From Sphingobium trunci (GTDB lineage Bacteria > Pseudomonadota > Alphaproteobacteria > Sphingomonadales > Sphingomonadaceae), in the NCBI RefSeq assembly GCF_022664535.1, contig NZ_JAKUJY010000028.1, positions 1 through 46,035 on the forward strand: DNA of 46,035 nt. The letters run 5' to 3'. The notes under the pieces are model-generated. The model was not told where the DNA came from and did not search any database. It was given only the letters and a program-made list of their open reading frames with translations. The position numbers and the translations under genes are program-made. Position 1 is the first letter of the stretch; each line of letters begins with the position of its first letter. Shown here one piece after another: positions 23,867 to 32,239 of the stretch.

Positions 23867-24286
23867 GAACTTGCCATATTGTTCATTGCCGACGAAGCCC
23901 AGCTTCGTCACGCCCGCACGCTTGATTTCCGCCAGCACCTCGTCGACGACGACATAGCGGGTTTCGGCATCGGGCTGGAACTGCAGTTCGGGTTCGACCG
24001 GCAACCGCAGCGACTGCTGCAGATACTGACGCAGGGTCAGCAGGTCGATGGCCGCACCGTTCCAGGTGATGACGCCGCTGGGATCGATCGCCACCTTGTT
24101 CTTGACAGGGTCGATGACGCTGTCGGTCGGCGGCGCGTTCTGCGGCAGATCGATCTTCACCGCGTGGGTTTGGATCGGGATGGTGATGATGAACATGATG
24201 AGGAGAACGAGCATGACGTCGATCAACGGCGTCGTGTTCATTTCCACCATCGGTTCGCCATCGTCTCTTCCGGCACTCATTGCCAT
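23864..24286 (-). CDS. exbD: ExbD/TolR family biopolymer transport protein (second copy)
   Basis: A 140-aa inner-membrane protein that couples proton flow to TonB. The membrane helix carries the key aspartate: EMNTTPLIDVMLVLLIMFII. The rest is a periplasmic domain (VKIDLPQNAPP...VVVDEVLAEIKRAGVTKLGF). It is the last gene of the tonB-exbB-exbD-exbD operon, 16 bp behind the first exbD. Two different exbD genes side by side are usual in sphingomonads and may form a heteromeric energiser. Confidence 0.93.
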   Translation of the reverse strand: MAMSAGRDDGEPMVEMNTTPLIDVMLVLLIMFIITIPIQTHAVKIDLPQNAPPTDSVIDPVKNKVAIDPSGVITWNGAAIDLLTLRQYLQQSLRLPVEPELQFQPDAETRYVVVDEVLAEIKRAGVTKLGFVGNEQYGKF

Positions 24287-24302
24287 GGCGATACTCCTAA
24301 AC

Positions 24303-24791
24303 TTAGAGCCGCTGCGTCTGCGTGCCCGGTTCGGGCTCGGAGATGAAGCCGACCTTCGGGAAACCGGCGCGCTGCATCGTATAGATGGTGCCGCCGATGC
24401 ACCGGTAGGGAACGTTGATGTCGCCGCGGATATGCACTTCGGGCAGATCCTCGGGCGTCAGATTTTCAACGCCGCCCGCTTTCTTGATGTCCGCTTCCAG
24501 CTTCGCGACCGCGCGGTCGAGCAGCTCGTCGGAGGACACCTTGGTCAGGTTCCAGTAGACTGCGCAGCTGCCGTCGGACGCACGGGTGACCGACAGCGAG
24601 ACATTTTCCGGTTTCGTCGTCGTCGGCTCGAACGCGACCTTGGGGAGCTGCAGCTGAACCGTCTGGACGACGACCGGGACCGCGATGAGGAAGATGATGA
24701 GCAACACCAGCATGACGTCGACGAGCGGCGTCGTGTTGATGTCGGACATCGGCTTGTCTTCACCGCCGTCAGAGCCAACACTCATTGCCAT
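24303..24791 (-). CDS. exbD: ExbD/TolR family biopolymer transport protein (first copy)
   Basis: A 162-aa ExbD relative. The single membrane helix with the proton-path aspartate reads DINTTPLVDVMLVLLIIFLI. The periplasmic domain has a longer insertion than the second copy, with two cysteines (GSCAVYW and PYRCIGG) that could form a disulfide; the second copy lacks these. It lies about 112 bp behind exbB on the same strand. The two ExbD proteins share the helix but diverge afterwards, so they are not a recent duplication. Confidence 0.93.
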   Translation of the reverse strand: MAMSVGSDGGEDKPMSDINTTPLVDVMLVLLIIFLIAVPVVVQTVQLQLPKVAFEPTTTKPENVSLSVTRASDGSCAVYWNLTKVSSDELLDRAVAKLEADIKKAGGVENLTPEDLPEVHIRGDINVPYRCIGGTIYTMQRAGFPKVGFISEPEPGTQTQRL

Positions 24792-24903
24792 TGATTATTT
24801 CCTAACATGCTTTTCGATGGTGCCCCGTTTGCCGGGGCCCACGTCCGGCGGGGAGCCGGGCAGTCGCAGCCGCCGCCCGGTCCCGCACCGGCATCTCAGC
24901 CTA

Positions 24904-25662
24904 TCAGGCCTTGGTCGGGGCAGCGGCCGGCTTGGCGGTCGCAGCGGCCGGAGCAGCGGCAACCGACGGCTTCACGGCGCCGTTCGACACCAGATAGGCC
25001 AGCAGGTCGACGGTGAAGCCGTTAAGCTGCTCGGCGATCGACTTGTTGCGGCGCTGCAGGAAGTTGTAGGCGAGCACCGCGGGAACGGCCACGGCCAGAC
25101 CCAGGGCGGTCATGATCAGAGCTTCACCGACCGGGCCGGCGACGGCGTCGATCGAGGCCTGACCGGCAGCGCCGATCTTGATGAGCGCGCGGTAGATACC
25201 GATAACCGTACCGAACAGACCGATGAACGGCGAAGTCGAACCGACGGTCGCGAGGAAGGCGAGACCGCCACCGAGCGACGAGTTGATCGCGGCTTCCGAG
25301 CGGGCCAGCGAGCCGTGCAGCCAGTCATGCGCCTCGACCGGATCGGTCAGCTTGCCATGCTCGTCCTGGGCCTTGATGCCGTCGTCGACGATCTGCTTGT
25401 AGGCCGAGTTCTTCTCCAGCTTGGCCGAAGCTTCCTTCAGGTTGGCCGAACGCCAGAAAGTTGCGCGGACCTTCTTGCCCTGGTTGATGACCTTCTGCTG
25501 TTCGATCAGCTTGGTGAACAGGATATAGAAGGTACCGACCGACATGAGGCAGAGAATGCCGAAAACGGTCTGGGCGATGAGGCCGCCCTGCTCGAGCGCC
25601 TCCATGAGGCCGTAGGGATTGGCCGACTTGGGAGCGGCGGCCGCTGCGATAGACATCAACAT
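24904..25662 (-). CDS. exbB: ExbB/TolQ/MotA family proton channel
   Basis: A 252-aa inner-membrane protein forming the proton channel of the TonB system. It has three membrane helices: one near the N-terminus (TVFGILCLMSVGTFYILFTK) and two in the C-terminal half around GSTSPFIGLFGTVIGI and MTALGLAVAVPAVLAYNFL, both standard for the family. The start is the ATG at 25662 with GAGGGAAG 8 bases upstream; an in-frame TTG lies two codons earlier. The C-terminal tail is rich in Ala, Pro and Lys (AAPAAATAKPAAAPTKA). It lies between tonB and exbD. Confidence 0.93.
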   Translation of the reverse strand: MLMSIAAAAAPKSANPYGLMEALEQGGLIAQTVFGILCLMSVGTFYILFTKLIEQQKVINQGKKVRATFWRSANLKEASAKLEKNSAYKQIVDDGIKAQDEHGKLTDPVEAHDWLHGSLARSEAAINSSLGGGLAFLATVGSTSPFIGLFGTVIGIYRALIKIGAAGQASIDAVAGPVGEALIMTALGLAVAVPAVLAYNFLQRRNKSIAEQLNGFTVDLLAYLVSNGAVKPSVAAAPAAATAKPAAAPTKA

Positions 25663-25745
25663 GTTCAAGACTTCCCTCTCAAAGGATCAATAACAAGGGG
25701 GAGGGCCGCGGCCGGAAAGTCCGGCTCGCCCACCCGCCCTTCAAA

Positions 25746-26402
25746 TTATTCCGGCAGACGCCAGGTGATACGACCGTTGTACGTGTCCGACATCGGGCCA
25801 CCTCCGGCTGCGGTAGCGGGCTTGAATCTCGCACGCTTGGGCAACAGGCGGCAGGTCGCCTCGTCGAGGTCGGCATGGCCGGTCGAAGAGGTGATGGTGC
25901 AGTTGGTCACGCGACCATCCGGACCGATTTCCAGCCGGAACCCGGCCGTACCCGAACGTTCTTCACGCTGCGCGCGGCTCGGATAGTCGGCATCGCTCAG
26001 CCAGCTGCTGGGGCTGCCGCGCGGAGTCGCACGCGATGCGGGCACCTCGGGCGGCGGGGGAGCAGGCGGCGGCGGAGCGGCGACCGGAACCGGATTGAAG
26101 ACCGGCGGCGGGGTCCGCACCGTCTGGATCGGCGGCGCAGGTGCCGGGGTCTGGACGATCGGCGGCGGCGCCACGACCGGCGGCGGTTCGATCTGCTTGT
26201 CCGGCGGGGGCGGCGGCGGCTCCTCATCCGGTGGCGGCGGTTCCTCCTTGACGTCGATCACGTTCAGCTGTTCCGCCGCCTTTTTGACATATTTCATGCC
26301 AAGACCGGTGACGAAGGCATAACCCAGAACAGCGTGAATCAGGGCGACGATAATGATCGAGATCGTGCGACTCGATCCTTGCGAGTGGTCAGCATAGGCC
26401 AT
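25746..26402 (-). CDS. tonB: TonB family energy transducer
   Basis: A 218-aa periplasm-spanning protein that delivers energy to outer-membrane TonB-dependent receptors. It has a cytoplasmic start, one membrane helix (TISIIIVALIHAVLGYAFVT), a long proline-rich spacer (EEPPPPDEEPPPPPPDKQ and similar), and a C-terminal TonB domain beginning DADYPSRAQREERSGTAGF, with GRVTNCTITSSTGHADLDEA and a final TWRLPE. Two cysteines in the C-terminal domain (NCTITSS, ATCRLL) may pair. It is the first gene of the operon, whose promoter must lie in 26403-26650. I did not find a convincing Fur site there. Confidence 0.95.
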   Translation of the reverse strand: MAYADHSQGSSRTISIIIVALIHAVLGYAFVTGLGMKYVKKAAEQLNVIDVKEEPPPPDEEPPPPPPDKQIEPPPVVAPPPIVQTPAPAPPIQTVRTPPPVFNPVPVAAPPPPAPPPPEVPASRATPRGSPSSWLSDADYPSRAQREERSGTAGFRLEIGPDGRVTNCTITSSTGHADLDEATCRLLPKRARFKPATAAGGGPMSDTYNGRITWRLPE

Positions 26403-26650
26403 TCGGCAACGACACTCCTTAACTCAGCTTACCAGTTGATTATCGGCAAATAAGCCAAAAACGGCCGAGCTGGCCGGGTCACCCCGGTCATCTTGGCCCC
26501 TATCCGTCCATTTGCTACCGTGCGAACTCCTATCGCGGCGCATCGTGGCACGCAAACGCTTTATCGATATGATCATTTGCGACCGCCATTATATACCGGA
26601 AAGACTTGCATGTGACAAAGATGTCACGGACTGCCACCACTAGGACGAAG

Positions 26651-27529
26651 ATGAAAAAGAAATCCACCATGCCCTTTCGCGCACTCGCCCTGCCCTGCCT
26701 CATTTTCGCCGCACAATCGCAGATTTCTGCGGCTCAGACGGCGCCGAACAAGGTGGTAGCGCAATCATCTTCCAACGCGGCCGGTCTGTCCTATGCCGAC
26801 ATCGCCGATCTTTCGGACGCGTCTCCCCTGGTGGCACAGGCGCGTATCGGCAACATCATAAAATTGAAACCCGAGCAGGCGGGAAGCGTCCCCGCGGGTC
26901 ATCAGAGGGTCTATGTGGAGGCCAACATCGTCAGCCTGATTCGCGGCGAAGGGGGAATCAGCCCGACGGTCACCTATCTTTATGACGCGCCGATCGACGC
27001 GCGCGGCAAGATACCCAGGCTGAAGAAAATGCCGGTCATCCTGTTCGCCCGTCCCGGCGCGCGTCCGGGCGAAATCCAGCTCGTCGCGCGCGACGCCCAG
27101 ATCGCCGCTTCGCCGGCCGAACTGGAACGGGTGAAGGCGATTCTTTCCGAACTGGTCGCGGCCGACGCCCCGCCGCGCATCATCGGCCTGGGCGACGCCT
27201 TCCATGTCGCCGGGACGGTTGCCGGCGAGGGCGAGACCCAGGTCTTCCTGCGCACGGAAAATGGCGCCCCGGTTTCGCTGTCCATCCTGCGGCGTCCCGG
27301 CCAGGACCCACGCTGGGCGGTGGCGCTGGGCGAGATTGTCGATGAAGCCGCGCGCCCGCCCGCGCCTGGCAGCCTGCTGTGGTATCGCCTCGCCTGCGGC
27401 CTGCCCGAAGCCCTGCCCGCCCGCTCGGTACGCGCTCTGTCGCCGCAGGATGCGGAAGCGGCCAGGGCCGATTATCAGGTGGTGCTGCACGCCCTGGGGC
27501 CTTGCGGACGGACGCGCTCGGGGCGTTGA
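26651..27529 (+). CDS. Hypothetical exported protein
   Basis: A 292-aa protein with a signal peptide (MKKKSTMPFRALALPCLIFA). The mature part begins with a helix-strand segment (LSYADIADLSDASPLVAQAR), then VYVEANIVSLIRGEGG and LKKMPVILFARPGARPGEIQ, and ends with cysteines in LACGLPEA and LGPCGRT that may form a disulfide. I recognise it only as a conserved sphingomonad-type protein of unknown function. The frame opens at 26606, but I chose the ATG at 26651 because it gives a proper signal peptide. The gene is divergent from tonB and lies upstream of hom, with 77 bp between them. Confidence 0.75.
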   Translation: MKKKSTMPFRALALPCLIFAAQSQISAAQTAPNKVVAQSSSNAAGLSYADIADLSDASPLVAQARIGNIIKLKPEQAGSVPAGHQRVYVEANIVSLIRGEGGISPTVTYLYDAPIDARGKIPRLKKMPVILFARPGARPGEIQLVARDAQIAASPAELERVKAILSELVAADAPPRIIGLGDAFHVAGTVAGEGETQVFLRTENGAPVSLSILRRPGQDPRWAVALGEIVDEAARPPAPGSLLWYRLACGLPEALPARSVRALSPQDAEAARADYQVVLHALGPCGRTRSGR

Positions 27530-27606
27530 GCGCGCTTTTCCTTGGACAGATGCGCACAGGCGGCTATCAGCGCCGCTTCATCAGCCGGAAGGACGTAAGA
27601 GAAGCC

Positions 27607-28911
27607 ATGACCAATCTGCACCGCCATGCCCCGCTGCGCGTCGCGCTCGTCGGCCTCGGCACGGTGGGCGGCGGGGTCATTCGGCTGCTCCAGACCAATG
27701 GCGACCTGATCGCCCGCCGGGCTGGCTGCCCTATCCAGGTCGTGGCGATTTCCGCGCGCGACCGGAATAAGGATCGCGGCGTCGATCTCGCCCCCTATGA
27801 ATGGGTGGACGACATGACGACGCTGGCGGCCCGTGACGATATCGACGTGGTGGTGGAACTGATCGGCGGAGCGGACGGCCCTGCCCTCACCCTCGCCCGG
27901 CAGTGCCTGTCGGTCGGCAAGCCCTTCGTCACCGCGAACAAGGCGATGCTGGCGCATCATGGCCTCGATCTCGCCGCGCTGGCGGAGAAGGCAGGCGTCG
28001 CACTCAAATATGAAGCGGCGGTCGCGGGCGGCATCCCGGTGATCAAGGGCATGCGCGAAGGCGCCGCCGCGAATGAGATCAGCCGCGTCTACGGCATCCT
28101 CAACGGCACCTGCAACTATATCCTGACCACCATGGAGAAGGAAGGCCGGGGCTTCGACGAGGTGCTGAAGGAAGCGCAGGAGCTGGGCTATGCCGAGGCT
28201 GATCCGAGCTTCGATATCGACGGCGTCGACGCCGCGCACAAGCTGACCATCCTCGCCAGCCTCGCCTTCGGCACCGAACTCAACTTTGACGCGGTGGCGA
28301 CGACCGGCATCCGCCATGTCATCGCTGCCGACATCGCCGAAGCGGCCGCGCTCGGTTATCGCATCCGCCTGGTCGGCATGGCGGAGAATGGGCCCGACGG
28401 CCTGTTCCAGCGCGTCCACCCGATGCTGGTGCCGCTCGACCATCCGCTGGCCCATGTCGACGGCTCGCTCAATGCCGTGGTGGCGGAGGGCAATTTCGTC
28501 GGCCGCCTGTTCTTCCAGGGACGCGGCGCGGGCGACGGGCCGACCGCCTCGGCCGTGGTCGCCGACCTGATCGACGTGGCACGCGACGAATATGGCGATG
28601 CGCTCGCCATGCCGGTCGCCGCCCTCGCCCAGCAGAAGCCCGCCGATGCCGGCAAGCGTGTCGGCCGCGCCTATCTCCGCTTCAAGGTGCAGGACCGTCC
28701 CGGCGTGCTGGCCGAAATCGCGGCCGCCACCCGCGATGCGGGCGTCTCGATCGAGAGCATGATCCAGCGCGGCGCGAATCAGGCCGACGGCGTGCTGGTC
28801 GCCATCGTCACCCATGCGGGCGAGGAACGCTGCGTCCTGGATACGCTGGAACGGCTGGCCGGGTCCGACAGCCTGCTGCAGACGCCGATGGTCATGCATA
28901 TACTGGACTGA
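27607..28911 (+). CDS. hom: Homoserine dehydrogenase
   Basis: A 434-aa enzyme reducing aspartate semialdehyde to homoserine for threonine, methionine and isoleucine synthesis. The NAD(P)-binding motif is VGLGTVGGGVIRLL. The catalytic domain shows VTANKAMLAHHG, KYEAAVAGGIPVIK and GILNGTCNYILTTME, followed by GYAEADPSFDIDGVDAAHKL with the catalytic Asp/Lys region. A C-terminal ACT domain (RFKVQDRPGVLAEIAAATRD) suggests threonine feedback control, the normal long form. The start at 27607 lies about 8 bases behind AAGAGAAG. Gene order hom-glpX matches other sphingomonads as far as I recall. Confidence 0.95.
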   Translation: MTNLHRHAPLRVALVGLGTVGGGVIRLLQTNGDLIARRAGCPIQVVAISARDRNKDRGVDLAPYEWVDDMTTLAARDDIDVVVELIGGADGPALTLARQCLSVGKPFVTANKAMLAHHGLDLAALAEKAGVALKYEAAVAGGIPVIKGMREGAAANEISRVYGILNGTCNYILTTMEKEGRGFDEVLKEAQELGYAEADPSFDIDGVDAAHKLTILASLAFGTELNFDAVATTGIRHVIAADIAEAAALGYRIRLVGMAENGPDGLFQRVHPMLVPLDHPLAHVDGSLNAVVAEGNFVGRLFFQGRGAGDGPTASAVVADLIDVARDEYGDALAMPVAALAQQKPADAGKRVGRAYLRFKVQDRPGVLAEIAAATRDAGVSIESMIQRGANQADGVLVAIVTHAGEERCVLDTLERLAGSDSLLQTPMVMHILD

Positions 28912-29031
28912 CCGGAACAGGCCGACGCCTGCGATCCGGCGGGAAGCCGGGCGCCGATGGCAAGCGGACCCTCGACAAGGATCGGCCGACATCCTATCGC
29001 GCTCGCCAATAGCGACGGAAGAGGAATGAAC

Positions 29032-30015
29032 ATGGTGCAGGCAAGCTCGATACTCGATCGTGTGCTGGTGCTGGAGATGGTGCGCGTGACGGAAGCCGCC
29101 GCCATCGCCGCATCGAAGCTGATCGGCCGCGGCGATGAAAAGGCCGCCGATGCCGCCGCCGTCGAAGCCATGCGTCTGGCGTTCAACGACCTCTATATGG
29201 ACGGCACCGTGGTCATCGGCGAAGGCGAGCGCGACGAAGCGCCGATGCTCTATATCGGCGAGAAGGTCGGCAGTGCGATCGGCACCGGGCCGCGGATCGA
29301 CATCGCGCTCGATCCGCTGGAGGGCACGACCATCACCGCCAAGGCCGGTCCCAATGCGCTCGCCGTGCTTGCGATCTCGGAAGAAGGTGGCCTGCTGAAC
29401 GCCCCCGACGTTTATATGGAGAAGCTGGCGGTCGGTCCCGGCCTGCCCGACGGCATCATCGACCTCAACCGGTCGGTGAAGGAGAATGTGGAGGCGGTCG
29501 CCCGTGCCAAGGGCGTCGATGCGCATGAGATCATCGTCTGCGTGCTCGACCGCCCGCGCCATGAAAAGCTGATCGCCGAGCTGCGCGCGATCGGCTGCGG
29601 CATCATGCTGATCCCGGACGGCGACGTGGCGGGCGTGATCGCCACCACCAATCCGGAAACCAATATCGACATGTATATGGGGTCCGGCGGCGCGCCCGAA
29701 GGGGTCCTGGCCTGCGCCGCGCTGCGTTGCGTCGGCGGCCAGTTCAAGGGCAAGCTGCTGTTCCGTAATGATGATGAACGCGCCCGCGCCCGCAAATGGG
29801 GCATTACCGATCTCGACAAGGTCTATGACCTGAAGGAACTGGCCAAGGGCGACTGCATCTTTGCCGCCACCGGGGTGACCGACGGCTCGCTGCTGGCCGG
29901 GGTCAAACGGCTGCCGGGCAGCAAGCTCACCACCGACAGCGTCGTGATGCGCGCCAGCACCGGCACGGTGCGCTGGGTGAAGGGCGAGCATCGGCTTGAC
30001 CGCAAACCGGTCTGA
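29032..30015 (+). CDS. glpX: Class II fructose-1,6-bisphosphatase
   Basis: A 327-aa GlpX-type phosphatase for gluconeogenesis. Metal and substrate motifs are visible: GTVVIGEGERDEAPMLYIGE, then DIALDPLEGTTITAKAGPNA, then VCVLDRPRHEKLI and TDGSLLAGVKRLPGSK (catalytic region). The ATG at 29032 has AGAGGA 6 bases upstream; an in-frame ATG at 29026 sits directly against that site with no spacing, so I prefer 29032. The gene lies 120 bp behind hom and is followed by a strong terminator. Confidence 0.95.
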   Translation: MVQASSILDRVLVLEMVRVTEAAAIAASKLIGRGDEKAADAAAVEAMRLAFNDLYMDGTVVIGEGERDEAPMLYIGEKVGSAIGTGPRIDIALDPLEGTTITAKAGPNALAVLAISEEGGLLNAPDVYMEKLAVGPGLPDGIIDLNRSVKENVEAVARAKGVDAHEIIVCVLDRPRHEKLIAELRAIGCGIMLIPDGDVAGVIATTNPETNIDMYMGSGGAPEGVLACAALRCVGGQFKGKLLFRNDDERARARKWGITDLDKVYDLKELAKGDCIFAATGVTDGSLLAGVKRLPGSKLTTDSVVMRASTGTVRWVKGEHRLDRKPV

Positions 30016-30033
30016 GCACGCTCAGCAGATCAG

Positions 30034-30061
30034 AAAAAGGGGCCTGAACGGCCCCTTTTTT
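30034..30061. terminator. Bidirectional Rho-independent terminator
   Basis: AAAAAGGGGCC and GGCCCCTTTTTT form a stem around TGAAC, with a T-run on the plus strand and an A-run that serves the convergent MerC-like gene. It lies between glpX and the convergent gene ending at 30080. Confidence 0.92.
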
Positions 30062-30079
30062 CATGCCACACGAAGATGC

Positions 30080-30484
30080 CTATCGGCCAGCGCGATGGTT
30101 GAGATCATGTCCCAGCGCCAGGATCGCCACGCCCAGCAGCGTGTAGGCGCTTTCCTGCAAGCCATGATCCATGGTGAGCGCCCCCGCCATGATCCCCAGC
30201 CCCAGCGATCCGATCGCGGCCGGCATCATATAGCCATGCGCCACCGCGCCATGGCCCAGCGCCACCGCACCCAGCAGAATGGCCAGCACCAGTCCCGTCT
30301 CGTGGAAGATCGGGCTTTCGAAAATCCCCCCGGCCGAAGCGAGCATGCCCAGCAGCACCGCCGTCACCAGACAATGGGCGACGCACATGCCCGACAACGC
30401 GATCGCGAGGCGATCGATGCGGCCGTTTGACAGATGCTGGCGAAGGCTGATCGGCATGGTGGACGCTACATAGGCCAAGCCCAT
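30080..30484 (-). CDS. MerC domain-containing membrane protein
   Basis: A 134-aa protein with four membrane helices fitting the MerC family. The first helix contains the cysteine pair SGMCVAHCLVTAVLLGM; MerC proteins use such cysteines to bind mercury, but in sphingomonads many family members sit in metal-homeostasis contexts without a mer operon, and no mer gene occurs here. The tail is histidine-containing (GHDLNHRAGR). The start could also be the ATG at 30457 (MPISLRQHL), which would leave more room for the palindrome at 30489-30506. There is no clear ribosome binding site for either start. Confidence 0.8.
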   Translation of the reverse strand: MGLAYVASTMPISLRQHLSNGRIDRLAIALSGMCVAHCLVTAVLLGMLASAGGIFESPIFHETGLVLAILLGAVALGHGAVAHGYMMPAAIGSLGLGIMAGALTMDHGLQESAYTLLGVAILALGHDLNHRAGR

Positions 30485-30488
30485 CGAA

Positions 30489-30506
30489 GTTACAACATAT
30501 CATAAC
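30489..30506 (-). promoter_or_regulatory. AT-rich imperfect palindrome upstream of the MerC-like gene
   Basis: GTTACAACATATCATAAC has complementary outer ends (GTTA/TAAC) with partial symmetry inside, in a GC-rich neighbourhood. It resembles the AT-rich operators of Fur/Zur-type metalloregulators in general form, but does not match the 13-base Zur core spacing exactly. It lies 5 bp upstream of the longer start, so if functional the shorter start at 30457 is likely correct. Confidence 0.3.
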
Positions 30507-30547
30507 CTGATTTTTGCGCCCAAGCGCATTGGCCCCAGGAAAATGCC

Positions 30548-31882
30548 CTAGGCGGCGGCGACTTCCCCCCTGTCGGACGGGAGGGGAAGCGGCTGCCCCG
30601 CCATGGCGGCGGCAAATCGCTCCCGATCGAGTCCCTTCTCCCAGACCGACACGACCACGGTGGCCACCGCATTGCCGACGAAATTGGTAAGGCTGCGGCA
30701 CTCGCTCATGAAGCGGTCGACGCCCAGGATCAGCGTCATGCCCGCGACCGGCACCGACGGCACGATGGAGAGCGTCGCCGCCAGCGTGATGAACCCCGCC
30801 CCCGTCACCCCCGCGGCGCCCTTGCTCGACAGCATGGCGACGAACAGCAGCAGCAATTGCTGCTCCAGGCTCAGATGCACATTGGTCGCCTGCGCAATGA
30901 ACAGCGCCGCGAGCGTCATATAGATGTTGGTGCCGTCGAGATTGAAGCTGTAGCCGGTCGGCACGACCAGCCCGACCACCGACTTGCGGCAACCCGCGCG
31001 TTCCATCTTCTCGATCAGGCTGGGCAGCGCGGCCTCGGACGAGGAGGTTCCAAGGACCAGCAGCAGCTCCGCCTTCAGATAGCGGATCAGGTGCAGTATG
31101 TTGAAGCCCGCCAGCCGCGCGACCGCGCCCAGCACGACCAGCACGAACAGCAGCGACGTAAGATAGAATGTCGCGACCAGCCCCGCCAGGTTGGCGAGCG
31201 TTCCCACGCCATATTTGCCGATGGTGAAGGCCATGGCGCCAAAGGCCCCGATGGGTGCGGCTTTCATCAGGAAGGACACCAGCTTGAAAATGGCGTGGCT
31301 GGCCGATTCCAGCACGGTCATCAGCGGCCGCGCCTTCTCCCCGATCATGGTGAGCGCAATGCCGAACAGGATCGCCACGAACAGCACCTGGAGGATGTTA
31401 TGGCCGTCCGCCACTGCGGAGATCAGCGTGCCGGGAATGATGTCCAGCAGGAAACCGGTCAGCGTGCGGGCATGCGCCTGCTGCTGATATTCGGCGACCC
31501 TGCCCGCGTCCAACGTGGCCGGATCGATATTGAGGCCCGCGCCCGGATGCACGACATTGGCCACGATCAACCCGACGATCAGCGCCATGGTGGAAAAGGT
31601 CAGGAAATAGGCGAAGGCCTTGGCCGCCACCCGTCCGATCGCGCCCAGCTCCTTCATGCCCGCGACGCCGGTGACGATGGTCAGGAAGATGACCGGCGCG
31701 ATGATCATCTTGACCAGCTTGATGAACGCCTCCCCCAGAGGCTGAAGCGCGATGCCGGTTGCCGGGAAGAAATGCCCTATTGCAACGCCCAGGGCGATGG
31801 CGACGAGCACCTGGACATAAAGCTGACCGTAGACGGGCGAGCGCTGAACGGTCCGATCCGGCGGCATGGTCGCTGGCAGCAT
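30548..31882 (-). CDS. dctA: C4-dicarboxylate:cation symporter DctA
   Basis: A 444-aa member of the dicarboxylate/amino acid:cation symporter family, taking up succinate, fumarate or malate. Motifs: [18 protein letters not shown] in the third helix, [18 protein letters not shown] (first re-entrant loop), [17 protein letters not shown] (the N(M/L)DGT substrate motif), and [20 protein letters not shown] with the conserved Asp, Arg and Asn. The start is uncertain: the frame opens at 31915, but family similarity begins after 31882, which I chose; 31867 is also possible. The gene stands alone, just before the tRNA on the opposite strand. Confidence 0.93.
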   Translation of the reverse strand: MLPATMPPDRTVQRSPVYGQLYVQVLVAIALGVAIGHFFPATGIALQPLGEAFIKLVKMIIAPVIFLTIVTGVAGMKELGAIGRVAAKAFAYFLTFSTMALIVGLIVANVVHPGAGLNIDPATLDAGRVAEYQQQAHARTLTGFLLDIIPGTLISAVADGHNILQVLFVAILFGIALTMIGEKARPLMTVLESASHAIFKLVSFLMKAAPIGAFGAMAFTIGKYGVGTLANLAGLVATFYLTSLLFVLVVLGAVARLAGFNILHLIRYLKAELLLVLGTSSSEAALPSLIEKMERAGCRKSVVGLVVPTGYSFNLDGTNIYMTLAALFIAQATNVHLSLEQQLLLLFVAMLSSKGAAGVTGAGFITLAATLSIVPSVPVAGMTLILGVDRFMSECRSLTNFVGNAVATVVVSVWEKGLDRERFAAAMAGQPLPLPSDRGEVAAA

Positions 31883-32010
31883 GATGTGTGGCGTCCCCTT
31901 CTCGCGGCGCAGCATATGGGCTGCACGCCCCCTGTCCAGAAGAATAGCGAAAAGTCGAAATTTACCGCTTGCGCGACCGGACAGGCGCAGCTATTGGCCC
32001 CCTCCACAGT

Positions 32011-32085
32011 GGGCGTGTAGCTCAGTGGTAGAGCACTGTGTTGACATCGCAGGGGTCGCAAGTTCAATCCTTGCCACGCCCACCA
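32011..32085 (+). tRNA. tRNA-Val(GAC)
   Basis: A full cloverleaf with acceptor GGGCGTG/CACGCCC, D-arm GCTCAGTGGTAGAGC, anticodon stem CTGTG/CGCAG around the loop TTGACAT (anticodon GAC, valine), and T-arm GCAAGTTCAATCCTTGC. The 3' CCA is encoded. It marks the left edge of the accessory region to the right; tRNA 3' ends are common integration sites, but I found no second copy of the 3' end within the window. Confidence 0.96.
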
Positions 32086-32088
32086 TCG

Positions 32089-32124
32089 AAAACCCCGTCA
32101 ATCAAATGGGTTGGCGGGGTTTTT
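32089..32124 (+). terminator. Terminator after tRNA-Val
   Basis: AAAACCCCG and CGGGGTTTTT form a stem interrupted by an internal loop, followed by TTTG. It lies 4 bp behind the CCA end. Confidence 0.82.
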
Positions 32125-32239
32125 GTTTGCTTGGCGAAGGCCGTGAAGCCGGCCCGTGCCCGCCAGATTCCGGGCAAATTCTGGGCATGCAAATGCCGGG
32201 CGATGGGAGCGAAATCCCGAGTCTCGCACGCCGCTGAAG

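Noticed and set aside
24685..25986. A 433-codon plus-strand frame opposite exbD, exbB and tonB
   Set aside because: Runs antisense through three recognisable genes of one operon; no motif.
27475..29991. An 838-codon open frame on the minus strand opposite hom and glpX
   Set aside because: It runs antisense through two well-recognised genes and across their intergenic gap, with shadow-type composition and no motif.
32062..32085. Second copy of the tRNA-Val 3' end as an attachment site
   Set aside because: I scanned the right part of the window, including 41373-41422, and found no repeat of the T-arm and acceptor sequence; it may lie beyond the window.
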